DNA of 64,000 nucleotides from Atopomonas hussainii (GTDB lineage: Bacteria > Pseudomonadota > Gammaproteobacteria > Pseudomonadales > Pseudomonadaceae), in assembly GCF_900109735.1 (NCBI RefSeq), contig NZ_FOAS01000005.1, positions 1 through 64,000 of the forward strand, read 5' to 3'. The position numbers and the translations under genes are program-made. This document shows, piece by piece, positions 1-9,153 of the stretch (positions are counted from its first letter, which is position 1; the number at the start of each line of letters is the position of its first letter). Under the pieces are notes generated by a model. It saw nothing but the letters and a program-made list of their open reading frames with translations. It was not told the origin of the DNA and made no database searches.

Positions 1-52
1 CGTTGTGAGGCGTTGAGCTAACCAGTACTAATTGCCCGTGAGGCTTGACCAT
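1..52 (+). rRNA. rrl: 23S ribosomal RNA, 3' end (partial)
   Basis: The first bases match the conserved 3' terminus of bacterial 23S rRNA (ACCAGTACTAATTGCC followed by GTGAGGCTTGACCAT). The gene enters from the left edge and only its last ~50 bases are present. The exact mature end is estimated from the usual Pseudomonas end at GACCAT. The 5S gene follows about 125 bases later, as in a normal rRNA operon. Confidence 0.9.
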
Positions 53-176
53 ATAACACCCAAGCAATCTGAGATTGCAGTGGTAAACGAAACAAAGCCG
101 AAAGCTTGTTGAACTCGTAATACCAATCACATACCCAATTCGGATAGACGTACGCAATACGGATATCCAACCGAAT

Positions 177-295
177 TGCTTGACGACCATAGAGCACTGG
201 AACCACCTGATCCCTTTCCGAACTCAGCAGTGAAACGGTGCATCGCCGATGGTAGTGTGGGGTCTCCCCATGTGAGAGTAGGTCATCGTCAAGCA
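177..295 (+). rRNA. rrf: 5S ribosomal RNA
   Basis: A 119-base segment with the full 5S pattern: the 5' end TGCTTGACGACC pairs with the 3' end GGTCATCGTCAAGCA to form helix I, and the conserved internal CCGAACTCAG and CGCCGATGGTAGTGTGGGG segments lie between. It follows the 23S end and is closed by an intrinsic terminator, so this is the last gene of an rRNA operon. Ends are set by the helix I pairing. Confidence 0.95.
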
Positions 296-305
296 CCTAA
301 AACCA

Positions 306-340
306 AAGCCCCTGAGCAAAAGCTCAGGGGCTTTGTCTTT
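306..340 (+). terminator. rRNA operon terminator
   Basis: Strong hairpin (arms AAGCCCCTGAG and CTCAGGGGCTTT around a short A-rich loop) followed by TGTCTTTT, just after 5S. It ends the rRNA operon. Confidence 0.9.
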
Positions 341-451
341 TAAGCGTAAAAAATACGCGAAATAAACCTTTGCCAGCGGTCTAAGCCGATTTAGCGCTGA
401 GGGGGGTTTCGCGGTAAAATCGCCAGCGAATTTTTCTGGAGCTCATATTCC

Positions 452-1456
452 ATGTCCCGTATTACTCTGAGTCGCTACCTGATTGAGCAAACGCGCAGTC
501 AGGAAACGCCGGCTGACCTGCGTTTTCTGATTGAAGTGGTAGCGCGTGCCTGTAAAGCGATCAGCCATGCTGTGTCTAAGGGCGCGCTCGGCGGCGTGCT
601 GGGTAATGCCGGTAGCGATAATGTGCAGGGTGAGGCGCAGAAAAAGCTGGATGTGATTTCTAACGACATCCTGCTGGAAGCCAACGAATGGGGCGGCCAC
701 TTGGCGGCGATGGCTTCTGAGGAAATGGAAAAGGCTTACCAGATTCCTGGCGAGTTCCCGAAGGGCAAGTACCTGCTGTTGTTTGATCCACTGGATGGCT
801 CGTCGAACATTGATGTAAACGTTTCGGTAGGCACTATTTTTTCGGTACTGCGTTGCCCGGAAGGCATCGATGCGCCGTGCGAAAAGGCTTTCTTGCAGCC
901 AGGCGTCGAGCAAGTCGCAGCCGGTTATGCGATTTACGGCCCACAGACCATGCTGATGCTGACCTTAGGTCACGGGGTAAAAGGGTTTACCTTGGATCGC
1001 GAAGTTGGCTCGTTTGTGATGACTCACGATGACATCCGTGTGCCTGAGCAAACCAAAGAGTTCGCCATTAATGCCTCTAACCAGCGTCATTGGGAAGCGC
1101 CGGTTAAACGCTATGTGGACGAAATGCTCGCTGGTGAGACGGGGCCGCTGGGTAAAAACTACAACATGCGCTGGATTGCTTCGATGGTGGCCGATGTGCA
1201 CCGTATCCTCACCCGTGGCGGTATCTTTATGTACCCGCGTGATGCACGTGAGCCGGAGAAGCCCGGCAAGCTGCGCTTGATGTACGAAGCCAACCCGATG
1301 TCCTTCATCATCGAGCAAGCCGGTGGTGCTGCGACTAACGGCCTAGAGCGCATTATGGATTTGCAGCCGACCTCGCTGCATGAGCGTGTCGCCGTATTCC
1401 TAGGTTCTAAAGAAGAAGTGGAGCGCGCTACGCGCTATCACCGCGAACAGCAGTAA
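452..1456 (+). CDS. fbp: Fructose-1,6-bisphosphatase, class I
   Basis: Hydrolyses fructose 1,6-bisphosphate to fructose 6-phosphate, the committed step of gluconeogenesis, in the cytosol. The 334-residue product has the usual length of class I FBPases. It shows the metal and phosphate-binding signature [13 protein letters not shown] near residue 111 and the conserved ISNDILL near residue 69. Members of the Entner-Doudoroff-using pseudomonads need this enzyme because glycolytic flux through phosphofructokinase is normally absent. The ATG at 452 begins the conserved N-terminus [10 protein letters not shown]. It stands alone between the rRNA terminator and its own hairpin terminator at 1474. Identification is secure. 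Confidence 0.96.
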   Translation: MSRITLSRYLIEQTRSQETPADLRFLIEVVARACKAISHAVSKGALGGVLGNAGSDNVQGEAQKKLDVISNDILLEANEWGGHLAAMASEEMEKAYQIPGEFPKGKYLLLFDPLDGSSNIDVNVSVGTIFSVLRCPEGIDAPCEKAFLQPGVEQVAAGYAIYGPQTMLMLTLGHGVKGFTLDREVGSFVMTHDDIRVPEQTKEFAINASNQRHWEAPVKRYVDEMLAGETGPLGKNYNMRWIASMVADVHRILTRGGIFMYPRDAREPEKPGKLRLMYEANPMSFIIEQAGGAATNGLERIMDLQPTSLHERVAVFLGSKEEVERATRYHREQQ

Positions 1457-1473
1457 CGCGTATTTTTATCGCT

Positions 1474-1505
1474 CAGGGGCCGTTTACGGCCCCTGTCGTT
1501 TTTCT
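1474..1505 (+). terminator. Terminator after fbp
   Basis: Nine-base-pair stem CAGGGGCCG / CGGCCCCTG with a TTTA loop, followed by TCGTTTTTCT. It lies 18 bases after the fbp stop and just before yaeQ, so fbp is probably monocistronic. Confidence 0.8.
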
Positions 1506-1516
1506 CCGGAGAGATT

Positions 1517-2059
1517 ATGGCGCTGCAAGCGACCCCCTATAAGGCTGAGCTGAATATCACCGACATGGATCGCAACGTGTATGCGACCGTGCGCATGACC
1601 ATTGCCCGCCATCCTTCAGAAACTGAAGAGCGCATGGCGGTGCGTTTGCTGTCGTATGCCTTGTGGTACGACGAAGCGCTAGCCTTTGGCCGTGGCTTGT
1701 CGGATGTCGATGAGCCGGCGCTGTGGAGTAAAACCCTCGATGGTCGTGTAGCGCACTGGATTGAAGTGGGCCAGCCGGATGCCGAGCGTTTGACCTGGTC
1801 CAGTCGCCGCGCCGAGCGGGTGAGCCTGATGGCATACGGCAACCTCAAACAGTGGACGACGAAAGTGGTGGGCAATATCGGCGCGTTAAATAACGTCGAT
1901 ATCGTGGCATTACCGCAAGAGCCGTTGGCTGCGCTGAGCGAGAACTTGCCGCGCACGATTAGTTGGGGCGTGATGATCAGCGATGGCGTGATGTTTGTCT
2001 CGGACGAGCACGGCCAAACCGAGTTGCCGCTGGAGTGGCTGAAAGGCGCGCATCGCTAA
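1517..2059 (+). CDS. yaeQ: YaeQ family protein
   Basis: A 180-residue protein of the YaeQ family (Pfam YaeQ), recognised from its conserved start ALQATPYKAELNITDMDR and the WIEVGQP segment. Known structures of the family have a fold like PD-(D/E)XK nucleases, but no confirmed reaction is known to me. The E. coli member was first noted as a multicopy suppressor in an rfaH background. The ATG at 1517 follows a CGGAGAG ribosome-binding site. Its stop overlaps the recJ start in the sequence TAATG, so the two are probably co-translated. The yaeQ-recJ pairing is common in pseudomonads. Confidence 0.88.
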   Translation: MALQATPYKAELNITDMDRNVYATVRMTIARHPSETEERMAVRLLSYALWYDEALAFGRGLSDVDEPALWSKTLDGRVAHWIEVGQPDAERLTWSSRRAERVSLMAYGNLKQWTTKVVGNIGALNNVDIVALPQEPLAALSENLPRTISWGVMISDGVMFVSDEHGQTELPLEWLKGAHR

Positions 2060-3765
2060 TGCAGATTGATCTTCGTGGTGTGCCGGGTGAAATTCCGCCG
2101 CTCACCGAGTTGCCACTGTTGTCGCGCATCTATGCGGCGCGCGGTGTGCGCCATGCTGATGAGTTGGAGCGAGGCCTAAAGCACCTGCTGCCTTGGCAAT
2201 CGCTCAAAGACATCGATGCAGCGCTGGCACTTTTGCAACAAGCCTTGCGCGAGCGTTGGTCGATTTTGGTGGTGGGCGATTACGACGCCGATGGCGCTAC
2301 CGCGAGTAGCGTCGCTGTGCTGGGCTTGCGAGCGTTGGGTGCGGCGCAGGTGGATTATCTGGTGCCCAGTCGTTTCGACTACGGCTATGGTTTGACCCCG
2401 GAGATTGTTGCGGTTGCCGCAGAGCGCCGGCCACAGCTGTTGGTGACGGTGGATAACGGTATCTCCAGTGTCGACGGCGTGGCGGCGGCCAAAGCGCAAG
2501 GCATGCGTGTGCTGGTGACGGATCACCATTTACCCGGCGCTCAGCTGCCCGAGGCGGACGCCATTGTGAACCCCAATCAACCCGGTTGCGCTTTCCCTAG
2601 TAAGGCGCTGGCGGGTGTTGGGGTGATGTTTTATGTCTTGCTCGGTCTGCGTGCGCAGTTGCGGGAGCAAGGCTGGTTTGCTGGGCGCAGCGAGCCGAAT
2701 TTGGCTGAGCTGCTGGATTTGGTCGCCCTGGGTAGCGTGGCGGATGTGGTGCCGCTGGATGCCAACAATCGCATCTTGGTGCATCAAGGTTTGCTACGGA
2801 TTCGCGCCGGGCATTGCCGGCCAGGTATTCGCGCGCTGTTGGAAATTGCTGGGCGTAATCTGGCCTCGGTTGGCTCAACCGACTTGGGGTTTATCTTAGG
2901 GCCGCGTTTAAATGCTGCCGGCCGTTTGGATGATATGTCCTACGGCATTGAGTGTTTGCTCTGTGACGACCCGCAGCTGGCCCGCGAGATGGCGTTGGAG
3001 CTGGATGAAAAAAACCAAGAACGCAAAAGCATCGAGCAAGGCATGCAGCGTGAGGCTTTGGCGCAGCTGAAAGCGCTGGACGAGCAAAGCCTGCCGTTTG
3101 GTTTGTGCTTGTATGAGCCCGACTGGCACCAAGGCGTGATCGGCATCTTGGCGTCGCGCCTGAAAGAGCGCTATCACCGCCCAACCATTGCCTTTGCCGC
3201 CGCCGGTGATGGCACGCTAAAAGGCTCGGCGCGTTCGATTCAGGGCTTGCATGTGCGTGATGCGCTAGAGGCGGTTGCTGCGCTGCATCCGGGGCTGATC
3301 ATCAAGTTTGGCGGGCATGCCATGGCAGCGGGTTTAACCCTGCATGAAGGCGATTTTGACCGTTTTAGCCAAGCCTTCGATGCGCAAGTGCGCCGCCAGT
3401 TAAGTGCGGAGGATCTCACCGGGCGCGTGCTCAGCGATGGTGAGCTAACCCACGCCGATGTGTGTTTGCCGGTGGCGCATGCTTTGCGTCAGGCCGGGCC
3501 TTGGGGGCAGGGCTTTCCTGAGCCGCTGTTTCATGGCGTGTTCCGTTTGCTGGATCAGCGCTTGCTGAAAGACAAGCACCTCAAGCTGCAGCTGCAAAGT
3601 GAGTGCGGTCGGGTGCAGGTAGATGGCATTGCCTTTAATGTCGAGCGTGAACAATGGCCGAATCCCACACGGCAATGGGCGCGGCTTGTCTATAAGCTCG
3701 AGGTCAATGAATACCGTGGGCGCGAATCGGTGCAGTTGCTCATCACCCATCTTGAGGCGTGTTGA
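2059..3765 (+). CDS. recJ: Single-stranded-DNA-specific exonuclease RecJ
   Basis: 5'-to-3' single-strand DNA exonuclease acting in RecF-pathway recombination, mismatch repair and base excision repair. The 568-residue product carries the DHH phosphoesterase motifs: VVGDYDADG near residue 75, DNGIS near 136, and TDHH near 156. The C-terminal DHHA1 domain shows KFGGHAMAAG near residue 415. The open frame extends upstream to 1963, but that part overlaps yaeQ. The ATG at 2059, in a TAATG overlap with the yaeQ stop, gives the family-type start MQIDLRGVPGE. Length and motifs are complete. Confidence 0.95.
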   Translation: MQIDLRGVPGEIPPLTELPLLSRIYAARGVRHADELERGLKHLLPWQSLKDIDAALALLQQALRERWSILVVGDYDADGATASSVAVLGLRALGAAQVDYLVPSRFDYGYGLTPEIVAVAAERRPQLLVTVDNGISSVDGVAAAKAQGMRVLVTDHHLPGAQLPEADAIVNPNQPGCAFPSKALAGVGVMFYVLLGLRAQLREQGWFAGRSEPNLAELLDLVALGSVADVVPLDANNRILVHQGLLRIRAGHCRPGIRALLEIAGRNLASVGSTDLGFILGPRLNAAGRLDDMSYGIECLLCDDPQLAREMALELDEKNQERKSIEQGMQREALAQLKALDEQSLPFGLCLYEPDWHQGVIGILASRLKERYHRPTIAFAAAGDGTLKGSARSIQGLHVRDALEAVAALHPGLIIKFGGHAMAAGLTLHEGDFDRFSQAFDAQVRRQLSAEDLTGRVLSDGELTHADVCLPVAHALRQAGPWGQGFPEPLFHGVFRLLDQRLLKDKHLKLQLQSECGRVQVDGIAFNVEREQWPNPTRQWARLVYKLEVNEYRGRESVQLLITHLEAC

Positions 3766-3811
3766 TTCTGCCGGGTAAGCCCCTACACTGCGCGCTTTGC
3801 ATTAGGGAGTG

Positions 3812-4597
3812 ATGTATTTCGTGAAGCTAAACAATAAGTTACGCAGCCTGCTGGGCATGGTTGGGGTGTATTGCTTGTGTGTCAGTTCGCCGTTGTTGGC
3901 GGCCTTGTCGTCACAGCAGCAGCAAACGCAAGATGCCCAAGTGGCGGCTTTGCAGGCCGCCACCCAGCTATTTATGCACCGCGGGGAAGGGCGCCAGCCT
4001 GCGCAGGCAGAACTTGCCGAAGCCGCTTTAGGTCGCTTGCAACAGCACAGCCAAGGGTTGGCTGTGGGTGACTTGCAGGCCAGCGTGCCAGCCTATCGAC
4101 AGCAGGTGCAACAGGCGCTGGTCTACGACCTCAGCTCGCCGGATTTGCCGTGGGACTTCAACTTAAACTTCAGCAATGCGCTAAGCAGTGTGCTGCAGGG
4201 TTTGCAGCAAAACGCCATTGCCGCCAAGGCGCAGCCAACGTTAAGCGCCGAGCAGACGCTGTTGTGGGACCTACCCGCGCGCTTTCAGTATTTGGCTACC
4301 CGGTACACGGCGCGCGCCTATATTGGTGACCTTGAGCCGCTCAGCGAAGATGCCAACAGCTTCTTAGCGCAAGACCTCGACCAGCAAACTGCCGCGCTGG
4401 ATAACGATCTGAAAGCGCTGGCTGTTGCATTAGAAGGCCGCGCGGATGTCGCCAGCCGCCTGCGTGACGTGCAAATCCGTTGGCGCTTTATCCACGGGCG
4501 CTTGCTCAATTACAACGACGACATGGCGCCGCTGATTGTCGAGCGCAGCTGTCGCGACATCGTTACGCATTTACAGGCTTTGCAACGCAGCTTGTGA
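3812..4597 (+). CDS. Exported protein of unknown function
   Basis: I do not recognise this 261-residue product. It begins with a short basic stretch and a hydrophobic segment ending SSPLLA-ALSS, which reads as a signal peptide, so the mature protein is probably periplasmic. The rest is rich in Gln, Ala and Leu and probably mostly alpha-helical. Three starts are possible (GTG 3809, ATG 3812, GTG 3821). The GGGAG at 3805-3809 is too close to the first two and rather far from the third, so the start is uncertain. It lies in the same direction between recJ and prfB with no clear terminator. Confidence 0.7.
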   Translation: MYFVKLNNKLRSLLGMVGVYCLCVSSPLLAALSSQQQQTQDAQVAALQAATQLFMHRGEGRQPAQAELAEAALGRLQQHSQGLAVGDLQASVPAYRQQVQQALVYDLSSPDLPWDFNLNFSNALSSVLQGLQQNAIAAKAQPTLSAEQTLLWDLPARFQYLATRYTARAYIGDLEPLSEDANSFLAQDLDQQTAALDNDLKALAVALEGRADVASRLRDVQIRWRFIHGRLLNYNDDMAPLIVERSCRDIVTHLQALQRSL

Positions 4598-4680
4598 TGC
4601 GGCGTTGGTCGTCAGTGGCCCGTTTCTTGAGGTAACATAAGCGCCTTTTTTGCACACCGATTTAAAAGAGGCGCTGTCCT

Positions 4681-5776
4681 GTGGAAATCAATCCAATCCA
4701 GAACGCCATCAAAGACCTGACTGGCCGCACCGAGACCATCAGGGGGTATCTTTGACTACGATCACAAGCGTGATCGTTTAACCGAGGTCGAGCGCGAGCT
4801 GGAAGACCCGGAAGTCTGGAACAACCCGGAAAACGCACAAAACTTGGGCCGCGAACGCGCCCAGTTAGCTGCCATTATCGAAACCCTCGACGAGCTGACC
4901 GGCGGCCTGAGTGATTGCTCAGACCTGTTGGAGATGGCTGCTGAAGAAGATGACGAAAGCGCCGTGGCCGACGTCGAGGCTGAAGTTGCTCGCCTGCGCG
5001 ACGCGCTGGAAAAGCTCGAATTCCGCCGCATGTTCAGCGGCGAAATGGACGCCAACAACTGCTATCTGGATATCCAAGCCGGCTCCGGCGGCACCGAAGC
5101 GCAAGATTGGGCCAATATTCTGCTGCGCATGTACCTGCGCTGGGCCGATCAACACGGTTTCGACACCGAAATCGTCGAACTCTCGGCCGGTGAAGTGGCC
5201 GGTATCAAGAGTGCCTCGGTGCACATCCGTGGCGAATACGCCTTCGGTTGGCTGCGCACCGAAATTGGCGTGCACCGCTTGGTGCGTAAGAGCCCGTTTG
5301 ACTCCGGCAACCGTCGCCACACCTCGTTCTCGGCGGTGTTTGCCTCGCCAGAAATCGACGACAACATCGAAATCGATATCAACCCGGCTGATCTGCGTAC
5401 CGACACCTACCGCTCCTCCGGCGCCGGTGGTCAGCACGTTAACACCACCGACTCGGCCGTGCGGATTACCCACGTACCGACGGGCGTGGTGGCCTCGTGC
5501 CAGACCGAGCGTTCGCAGCACCAGAACCGTGACCGCGCGATGAAAATGCTGCGCGCCAAGTTGTATGAGCTGGAGATGCAAAAGCGCAGCGCTGCCGCGC
5601 AAGCACTGGAAGACACCAAGTCGGACATCGGCTGGGGGCACCAGATTCGCTCCTACGTGCTGGATGCTTCGCGCATCAAAGACTTGCGTACCAGCATTGA
5701 AACCAGCAACTGCGATGCCGTGCTCGACGGCGATCTCGACCAATTTATTGAAGCCAGTTTGAAGCAGGGCCTGTAA
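4681..5776 (+). CDS. prfB: Peptide chain release factor 2, with programmed +1 frameshift
   Basis: Release factor that reads UGA and UAA stop codons and triggers peptide release at the ribosome. The coding sequence is split: codons 1-24 run from a GTG at 4681 to CTT at 4750-4752, followed by an in-frame TGA at 4753-4755. Reading then shifts +1 to GAC at 4754 and continues to 5776, giving about 364 residues. The catalytic motif GSGAGGQ-type sequence is seen as [16 protein letters not shown], and the tripeptide region is in the usual place. The in-frame TGA is the known autoregulatory site and does not make this a pseudogene. lysS follows closely, as is common. Confidence 0.96.
4741..4756 (+). 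promoter_or_regulatory. prfB +1 frameshift site
   Basis: The sequence AGGGGGTATCTTTGAC contains the internal Shine-Dalgarno-like AGGGGG, the slippery CTT codon, the UGA stop and the following C. It matches the classic prfB recoding site. Low RF2 lets the ribosome shift +1 and make more RF2. Confidence 0.97.
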
Positions 5777-5805
5777 GCGGCCCGATAACCGTGGAACCAA
5801 CGACC

Positions 5806-7308
5806 ATGAGCGACCAACAAAACGTCACCAGCGACCTGCAGCACGAAGAAAACAAACTGATTGCCCAGCGTAAAGAAAAGCTGGCCGCAGTGCGTGAGCA
5901 GGGCAATGCCTTCCCCAATGATTTCCGCCGCGACAGCTTCTGCGCCGACCTGCAGAAACAGTACGTCGAGCACAGCAAAGAAGCGCTGGAAGGCGAGCAA
6001 ATCAAGGTTAAGGTGGCTGGTCGCTTGATGCTTAACCGTGGCGCGTTCATGGTGCTGCAAGACGTCAGTGGGCGCATTCAGCTGTACGTCAACCGCAAAG
6101 GCCTGCCGGCAGAGCAGCTTGAAGCGGTGAAGCATTTCGACTTGGGCGACATCATCGCCGCCGAAGGCACCTTGGCGCGCTCCGGTAAAGGTGATTTGTA
6201 TGTCGACATGAGCGACGTGCGCTTGCTGACCAAGTCGTTGCGCCCGCTGCCGGACAAGCACCACGGCCTGACCGACATGGAAATGCGCTACCGCCAGCGT
6301 TATGTCGATCTGATCGTTAACGAAGAAACCCGCCACACCTTCCAAGTGCGCTCGCAAGTGATCGCGCACATTCGCCAGTTCTTGGCGGCGCGCGGCTTCT
6401 TGGAAGTGGAAACTCCGATGCTGCAAAGCATCCCTGGTGGCGCCGCGGCCAAGCCGTTTGAAACCCACCACAACGCGCTGGACATGGACATGTTCCTGCG
6501 TATCGCCCCCGAGCTGTACTTGAAGCGCTTGGTGGTCGGTGGTTTCGAGAAGGTTTTCGAGATCAACCGGAACTTCCGTAACGAAGGTGTCTCGACCCGT
6601 CACAACCCCGAATTCACCATGTTGGAGTTCTATCAGGCCTACGCCGATTACGAAGACAACATGGACCTCACCGAGCAGCTGTTCCGCGAGCTGGCGCAGC
6701 TGGTACTGGGCAGCACCGACGTGCCCTACGGCGACAAGCTGTTCCACTTCGGCGAGCCGTTTGCGCGTCTGTCGGTGTTTGACTCGATTCTCAAGTACAA
6801 CCTCGAGATCAGCGCTGAAGACCTGAAAGACCTCGACAAAGCCCGTGCGATTGCCAAGAAAGCCGGTGCCGATGTGAAAGGTTTTGAAGGCCTCGGCAAG
6901 CTGCAAACCATGATCTTCGAGGAGCTGGTCGAGCATAAGCTGGAGCAGCCGACCTTTATCACCGAGTACCCGTTTGAAGTGTCGCCGCTGGCACGTCGCA
7001 ACGATAATGACCCGAGTGTGACCGATCGCTTCGAGCTGTTTATCGGTGGCCGTGAAATCGCTAACGCCTACTCCGAGCTTAACGACGCCGAAGATCAGGC
7101 CGAGCGCTTTATGCAGCAGGTCAAAGACAAAGACGCCGGCGACGACGAAGCCATGCACTTCGACGCCGACTTCGTGCGTGCTCTGGAATACGGCATGCCG
7201 CCGACCGCCGGGGAAGGTATCGGTATCGACCGTTTGGTGATGTTGCTGACCAACTCACCGTCGATTCGCGATGTGATTCTCTTCCCGCATATGCGCCCAG
7301 AGCACTAA
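5806..7308 (+). CDS. lysS: Lysyl-tRNA synthetase, class II
   Basis: Charges tRNA-Lys with lysine. The 500-residue product is full length for bacterial class II LysRS. An N-terminal OB-fold anticodon-binding domain (about residues 55-150) is followed by the catalytic core. Motif 2 region reads [11 protein letters not shown] near residue 255, and motif 3 is [12 protein letters not shown] near residue 470. An upstream GTG at 5791 is in frame, but ATG 5806 gives the family-type start MSDQQNV. It follows prfB by 29 bases, probably as one operon. Its stop codon is directly followed by repeat copy A. Confidence 0.96.
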   Translation: MSDQQNVTSDLQHEENKLIAQRKEKLAAVREQGNAFPNDFRRDSFCADLQKQYVEHSKEALEGEQIKVKVAGRLMLNRGAFMVLQDVSGRIQLYVNRKGLPAEQLEAVKHFDLGDIIAAEGTLARSGKGDLYVDMSDVRLLTKSLRPLPDKHHGLTDMEMRYRQRYVDLIVNEETRHTFQVRSQVIAHIRQFLAARGFLEVETPMLQSIPGGAAAKPFETHHNALDMDMFLRIAPELYLKRLVVGGFEKVFEINRNFRNEGVSTRHNPEFTMLEFYQAYADYEDNMDLTEQLFRELAQLVLGSTDVPYGDKLFHFGEPFARLSVFDSILKYNLEISAEDLKDLDKARAIAKKAGADVKGFEGLGKLQTMIFEELVEHKLEQPTFITEYPFEVSPLARRNDNDPSVTDRFELFIGGREIANAYSELNDAEDQAERFMQQVKDKDAGDDEAMHFDADFVRALEYGMPPTAGEGIGIDRLVMLLTNSPSIRDVILFPHMRPEH

Positions 7309-7449
7309 GGAAGCACTGATTTAATGGCTGCACAGCCCAATCGCGGCGTTACACGGTGCTCACAACCTCGCTTACCCGTCAGTATGTCTCGGTTGCTGCG
7401 CTCCGGGCGCCTTGCGCTTGGCCCGTTCGCCGATTAACTCAGCGCTTCC
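7309..7449 (+). repeat. 141-bp dispersed repeat, copy A
   Basis: Begins at the base after the lysS stop. Its ends GGAAGCACTGATTTAAT and ATTAACTCAGCGCTTCC are inverted repeats (15 of 17 match). Two further copies of exactly the same length lie at 48684-48824 and 56951-57091 on the minus strand. Shared core blocks include GCTGCGCTCCG and CGCCTTG. It contains no plausible gene. It lies between lysS and the terminator at 7468. Confidence 0.88.
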
Positions 7450-7467
7450 CAGACGTTGTCTAAAGAG

Positions 7468-7492
7468 AAACCCCGGCATGCCGGGGTTTTTT
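7468..7492 (+). terminator. Terminator after lysS and repeat A
   Basis: Hairpin AAACCCCGGCATG / CCGGGGTTTTTT with a clear T run. It is the first intrinsic terminator downstream of lysS, 160 bases after the stop because repeat A lies between. The bases from 7493 to 7696 hold only the leader of the next gene; no gene or clear promoter was seen there. Confidence 0.9.
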
Positions 7493-7696
7493 ATGCGCCA
7501 TTTTTACCCTTTGCCTCTTTTTAAGCATCGCTAGATGCATCGTTCGCTCGTATTGATCGGTAGTGCGTGAAGGTCATGTCGCCTTCCCATACACCCACGG
7601 CGCACGCTTTGCGTGGCTGTCTACGTGCGGGTGGTTTATATTCCGCACACGCTGTGCACCAAGTTGCACGCAGCCGATAACGATAAGGAAGAGAAT

Positions 7697-9043
7697 ATGT
7701 CCCGCGAAGCGCGCTCATCGCTGGTAGAGGCTTGGCAACAAGCCGGTGTTAGCGAAGTGGAATGTGTCACCCCCGACTTAAACGGCGTGCCGCGTGGCAA
7801 GGTCATGACGCTGGAGGGCTTCGCCAGCGGGCGTAATTTGCAGATGGCGCGTGGCGTGCTGCTGCAAAGCCTCGTGGGGCATTACCCCGATGCGCAGTAT
7901 TACGGCAGCGATGATGGCGACTTAGTGCTGGAGCCCGTGCTGAGCCAGTCTTACCAGCTGCCATGGGCCGAGCAGCCGCGCGCGCTGACGGTGTGTGACT
8001 GCGTGGAGATTGAAGGTCAGTCTTCGGGGTTATCCAGCCGCACTCTGCTTAAGCGCATCGTCGAGCGTTATGCCGCCAAGGGTTGGTCGCCAGTGGTGGC
8101 TACTGAGCTGGAGTTCTTTATCTTCGCGCCGCATGCTGATCCGTATTTGCCGTTTCAGCCGCCGGTGGGCTTGGATGGACGCCGTGAAGAGGGCTATTCG
8201 GCCTTTAGTGTGGCCTCCAATAACGGCCTGCGGCCGTTTTGGGTTGAGGTGTATCGCTGCATGGAGGCCATGGGCATGCCGCGCGATACCTTTATGCACG
8301 AGATGGGCGTGTCGCAGTTTGAGATCAACTTCCACCACGGCGATGCGCTAAAAATTGCCGATCAGACCTTCCTGTTTAAGCACATGGTTAAAGAGGTGGC
8401 GCTTAAGCACGGGTTGATCGCTGTGTTTATGGCCAAGCCTTTGGCCAAGGTGGCGGGTAGCTCGATGCATCTACATCAGAGCGTGGTGGATGGCGCGGGC
8501 AAGAATATCTTTAACGATGCGCAAGACGAGGCGACCCCGGAGTTCTTCCATTATCTGGGCGGCCTGCAAGATGCCTTGGCAGATTTAACCTTGCTGTTAG
8601 CGCCGAATATCAACTCCTATCAGCGCTTGTTCCATCCGTATGCCTCGCCGAATAACTTTTGCTGGGCGCATGATAATCGCGCTTCCGGCCTGCGTATTCC
8701 GCCGAGCGTGCCGGAAGCGCGGCGGGTGGAAAACCGCGTAGCCGGTTGCGATGCCAACCCGTATTTACTCTTGGCGGTGAGCTTAGCCGCCGGCCTGCGC
8801 GGCATTGAGCAAAAGCTTGAGCCGACCGAGCCGATTGCTGGCGACTTCACCGCGCCGGAGAACATGCGCCTGCCGACCTCGATGCAAGAAGCCATGCGCC
8901 GCTTAAAACGCAGCAGCTTGGCGCGTGAGCTGCTGGGGGAGGAGTTTATCGAGGGCTTCTTGGCCTCCAAGTACATCGAGCTGGAAGACTTCTTAAGCGA
9001 GATCACTGCGTGGGAGCGGCGCTTTCTCGCCATGCAGGTATAA
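7697..9043 (+). CDS. Glutamine synthetase family protein, probably gamma-glutamylpolyamine synthetase type
   Basis: A 448-residue ATP-dependent ligase of the glutamine synthetase fold. Conserved elements include ELEFFIF near residue 138 (metal-binding Glu), FEINFHHGD near 210, the KP...SSMHLHQS metal and ATP region near 245, and NSYQRL...ASGLRIP near 305-340. The sequence resembles the PuuA/SpuI group, which attaches glutamate to putrescine or similar amines, rather than GlnA, since it lacks the GlnA adenylylation region. No other polyamine genes are adjacent, so the substrate is inferred only from family resemblance. ATG 7697 follows GGAAGAG; an upstream in-frame start at 7613 has no such site. 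Confidence 0.85.
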   Translation: MSREARSSLVEAWQQAGVSEVECVTPDLNGVPRGKVMTLEGFASGRNLQMARGVLLQSLVGHYPDAQYYGSDDGDLVLEPVLSQSYQLPWAEQPRALTVCDCVEIEGQSSGLSSRTLLKRIVERYAAKGWSPVVATELEFFIFAPHADPYLPFQPPVGLDGRREEGYSAFSVASNNGLRPFWVEVYRCMEAMGMPRDTFMHEMGVSQFEINFHHGDALKIADQTFLFKHMVKEVALKHGLIAVFMAKPLAKVAGSSMHLHQSVVDGAGKNIFNDAQDEATPEFFHYLGGLQDALADLTLLLAPNINSYQRLFHPYASPNNFCWAHDNRASGLRIPPSVPEARRVENRVAGCDANPYLLLAVSLAAGLRGIEQKLEPTEPIAGDFTAPENMRLPTSMQEAMRRLKRSSLARELLGEEFIEGFLASKYIELEDFLSEITAWERRFLAMQV

Positions 9044-9153
9044 ACAGGCGACCCCAAGCTTGCCTTGGGCGACCTCTAAGGCTCAGGCGCTGGCCTAGGG
9101 GTGGGTTAATCCGTTAGGGTGGAGCGCTCCTGTTCGCTGTTGGAGCCTTCGCC

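Noticed and set aside
53-176. tRNA between 23S and 5S
   Set aside because: The 124-base spacer has no cloverleaf or GTTCGA-type T arm; it reads as a plain rRNA spacer.
4753-4755. In-frame TGA in prfB as a sign of a pseudogene
   Set aside because: It is part of the conserved programmed frameshift site, and the shifted frame is intact to the end.
4919-5800. 293-codon minus-strand frame across prfB
   Set aside because: Antisense to a clearly identified release factor gene; no family resemblance.
5653-7158. 501-codon open frame on the minus strand across lysS
   Set aside because: Exactly antisense to lysS, low-complexity Val/His-rich translation; a shadow of codon bias in the real gene.
9050-9070. 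CCCAAG/CTTGGG hairpin after the glutamine-synthetase-like gene as a terminator
   Set aside because: Short stem without a T run; not convincing as an intrinsic terminator.
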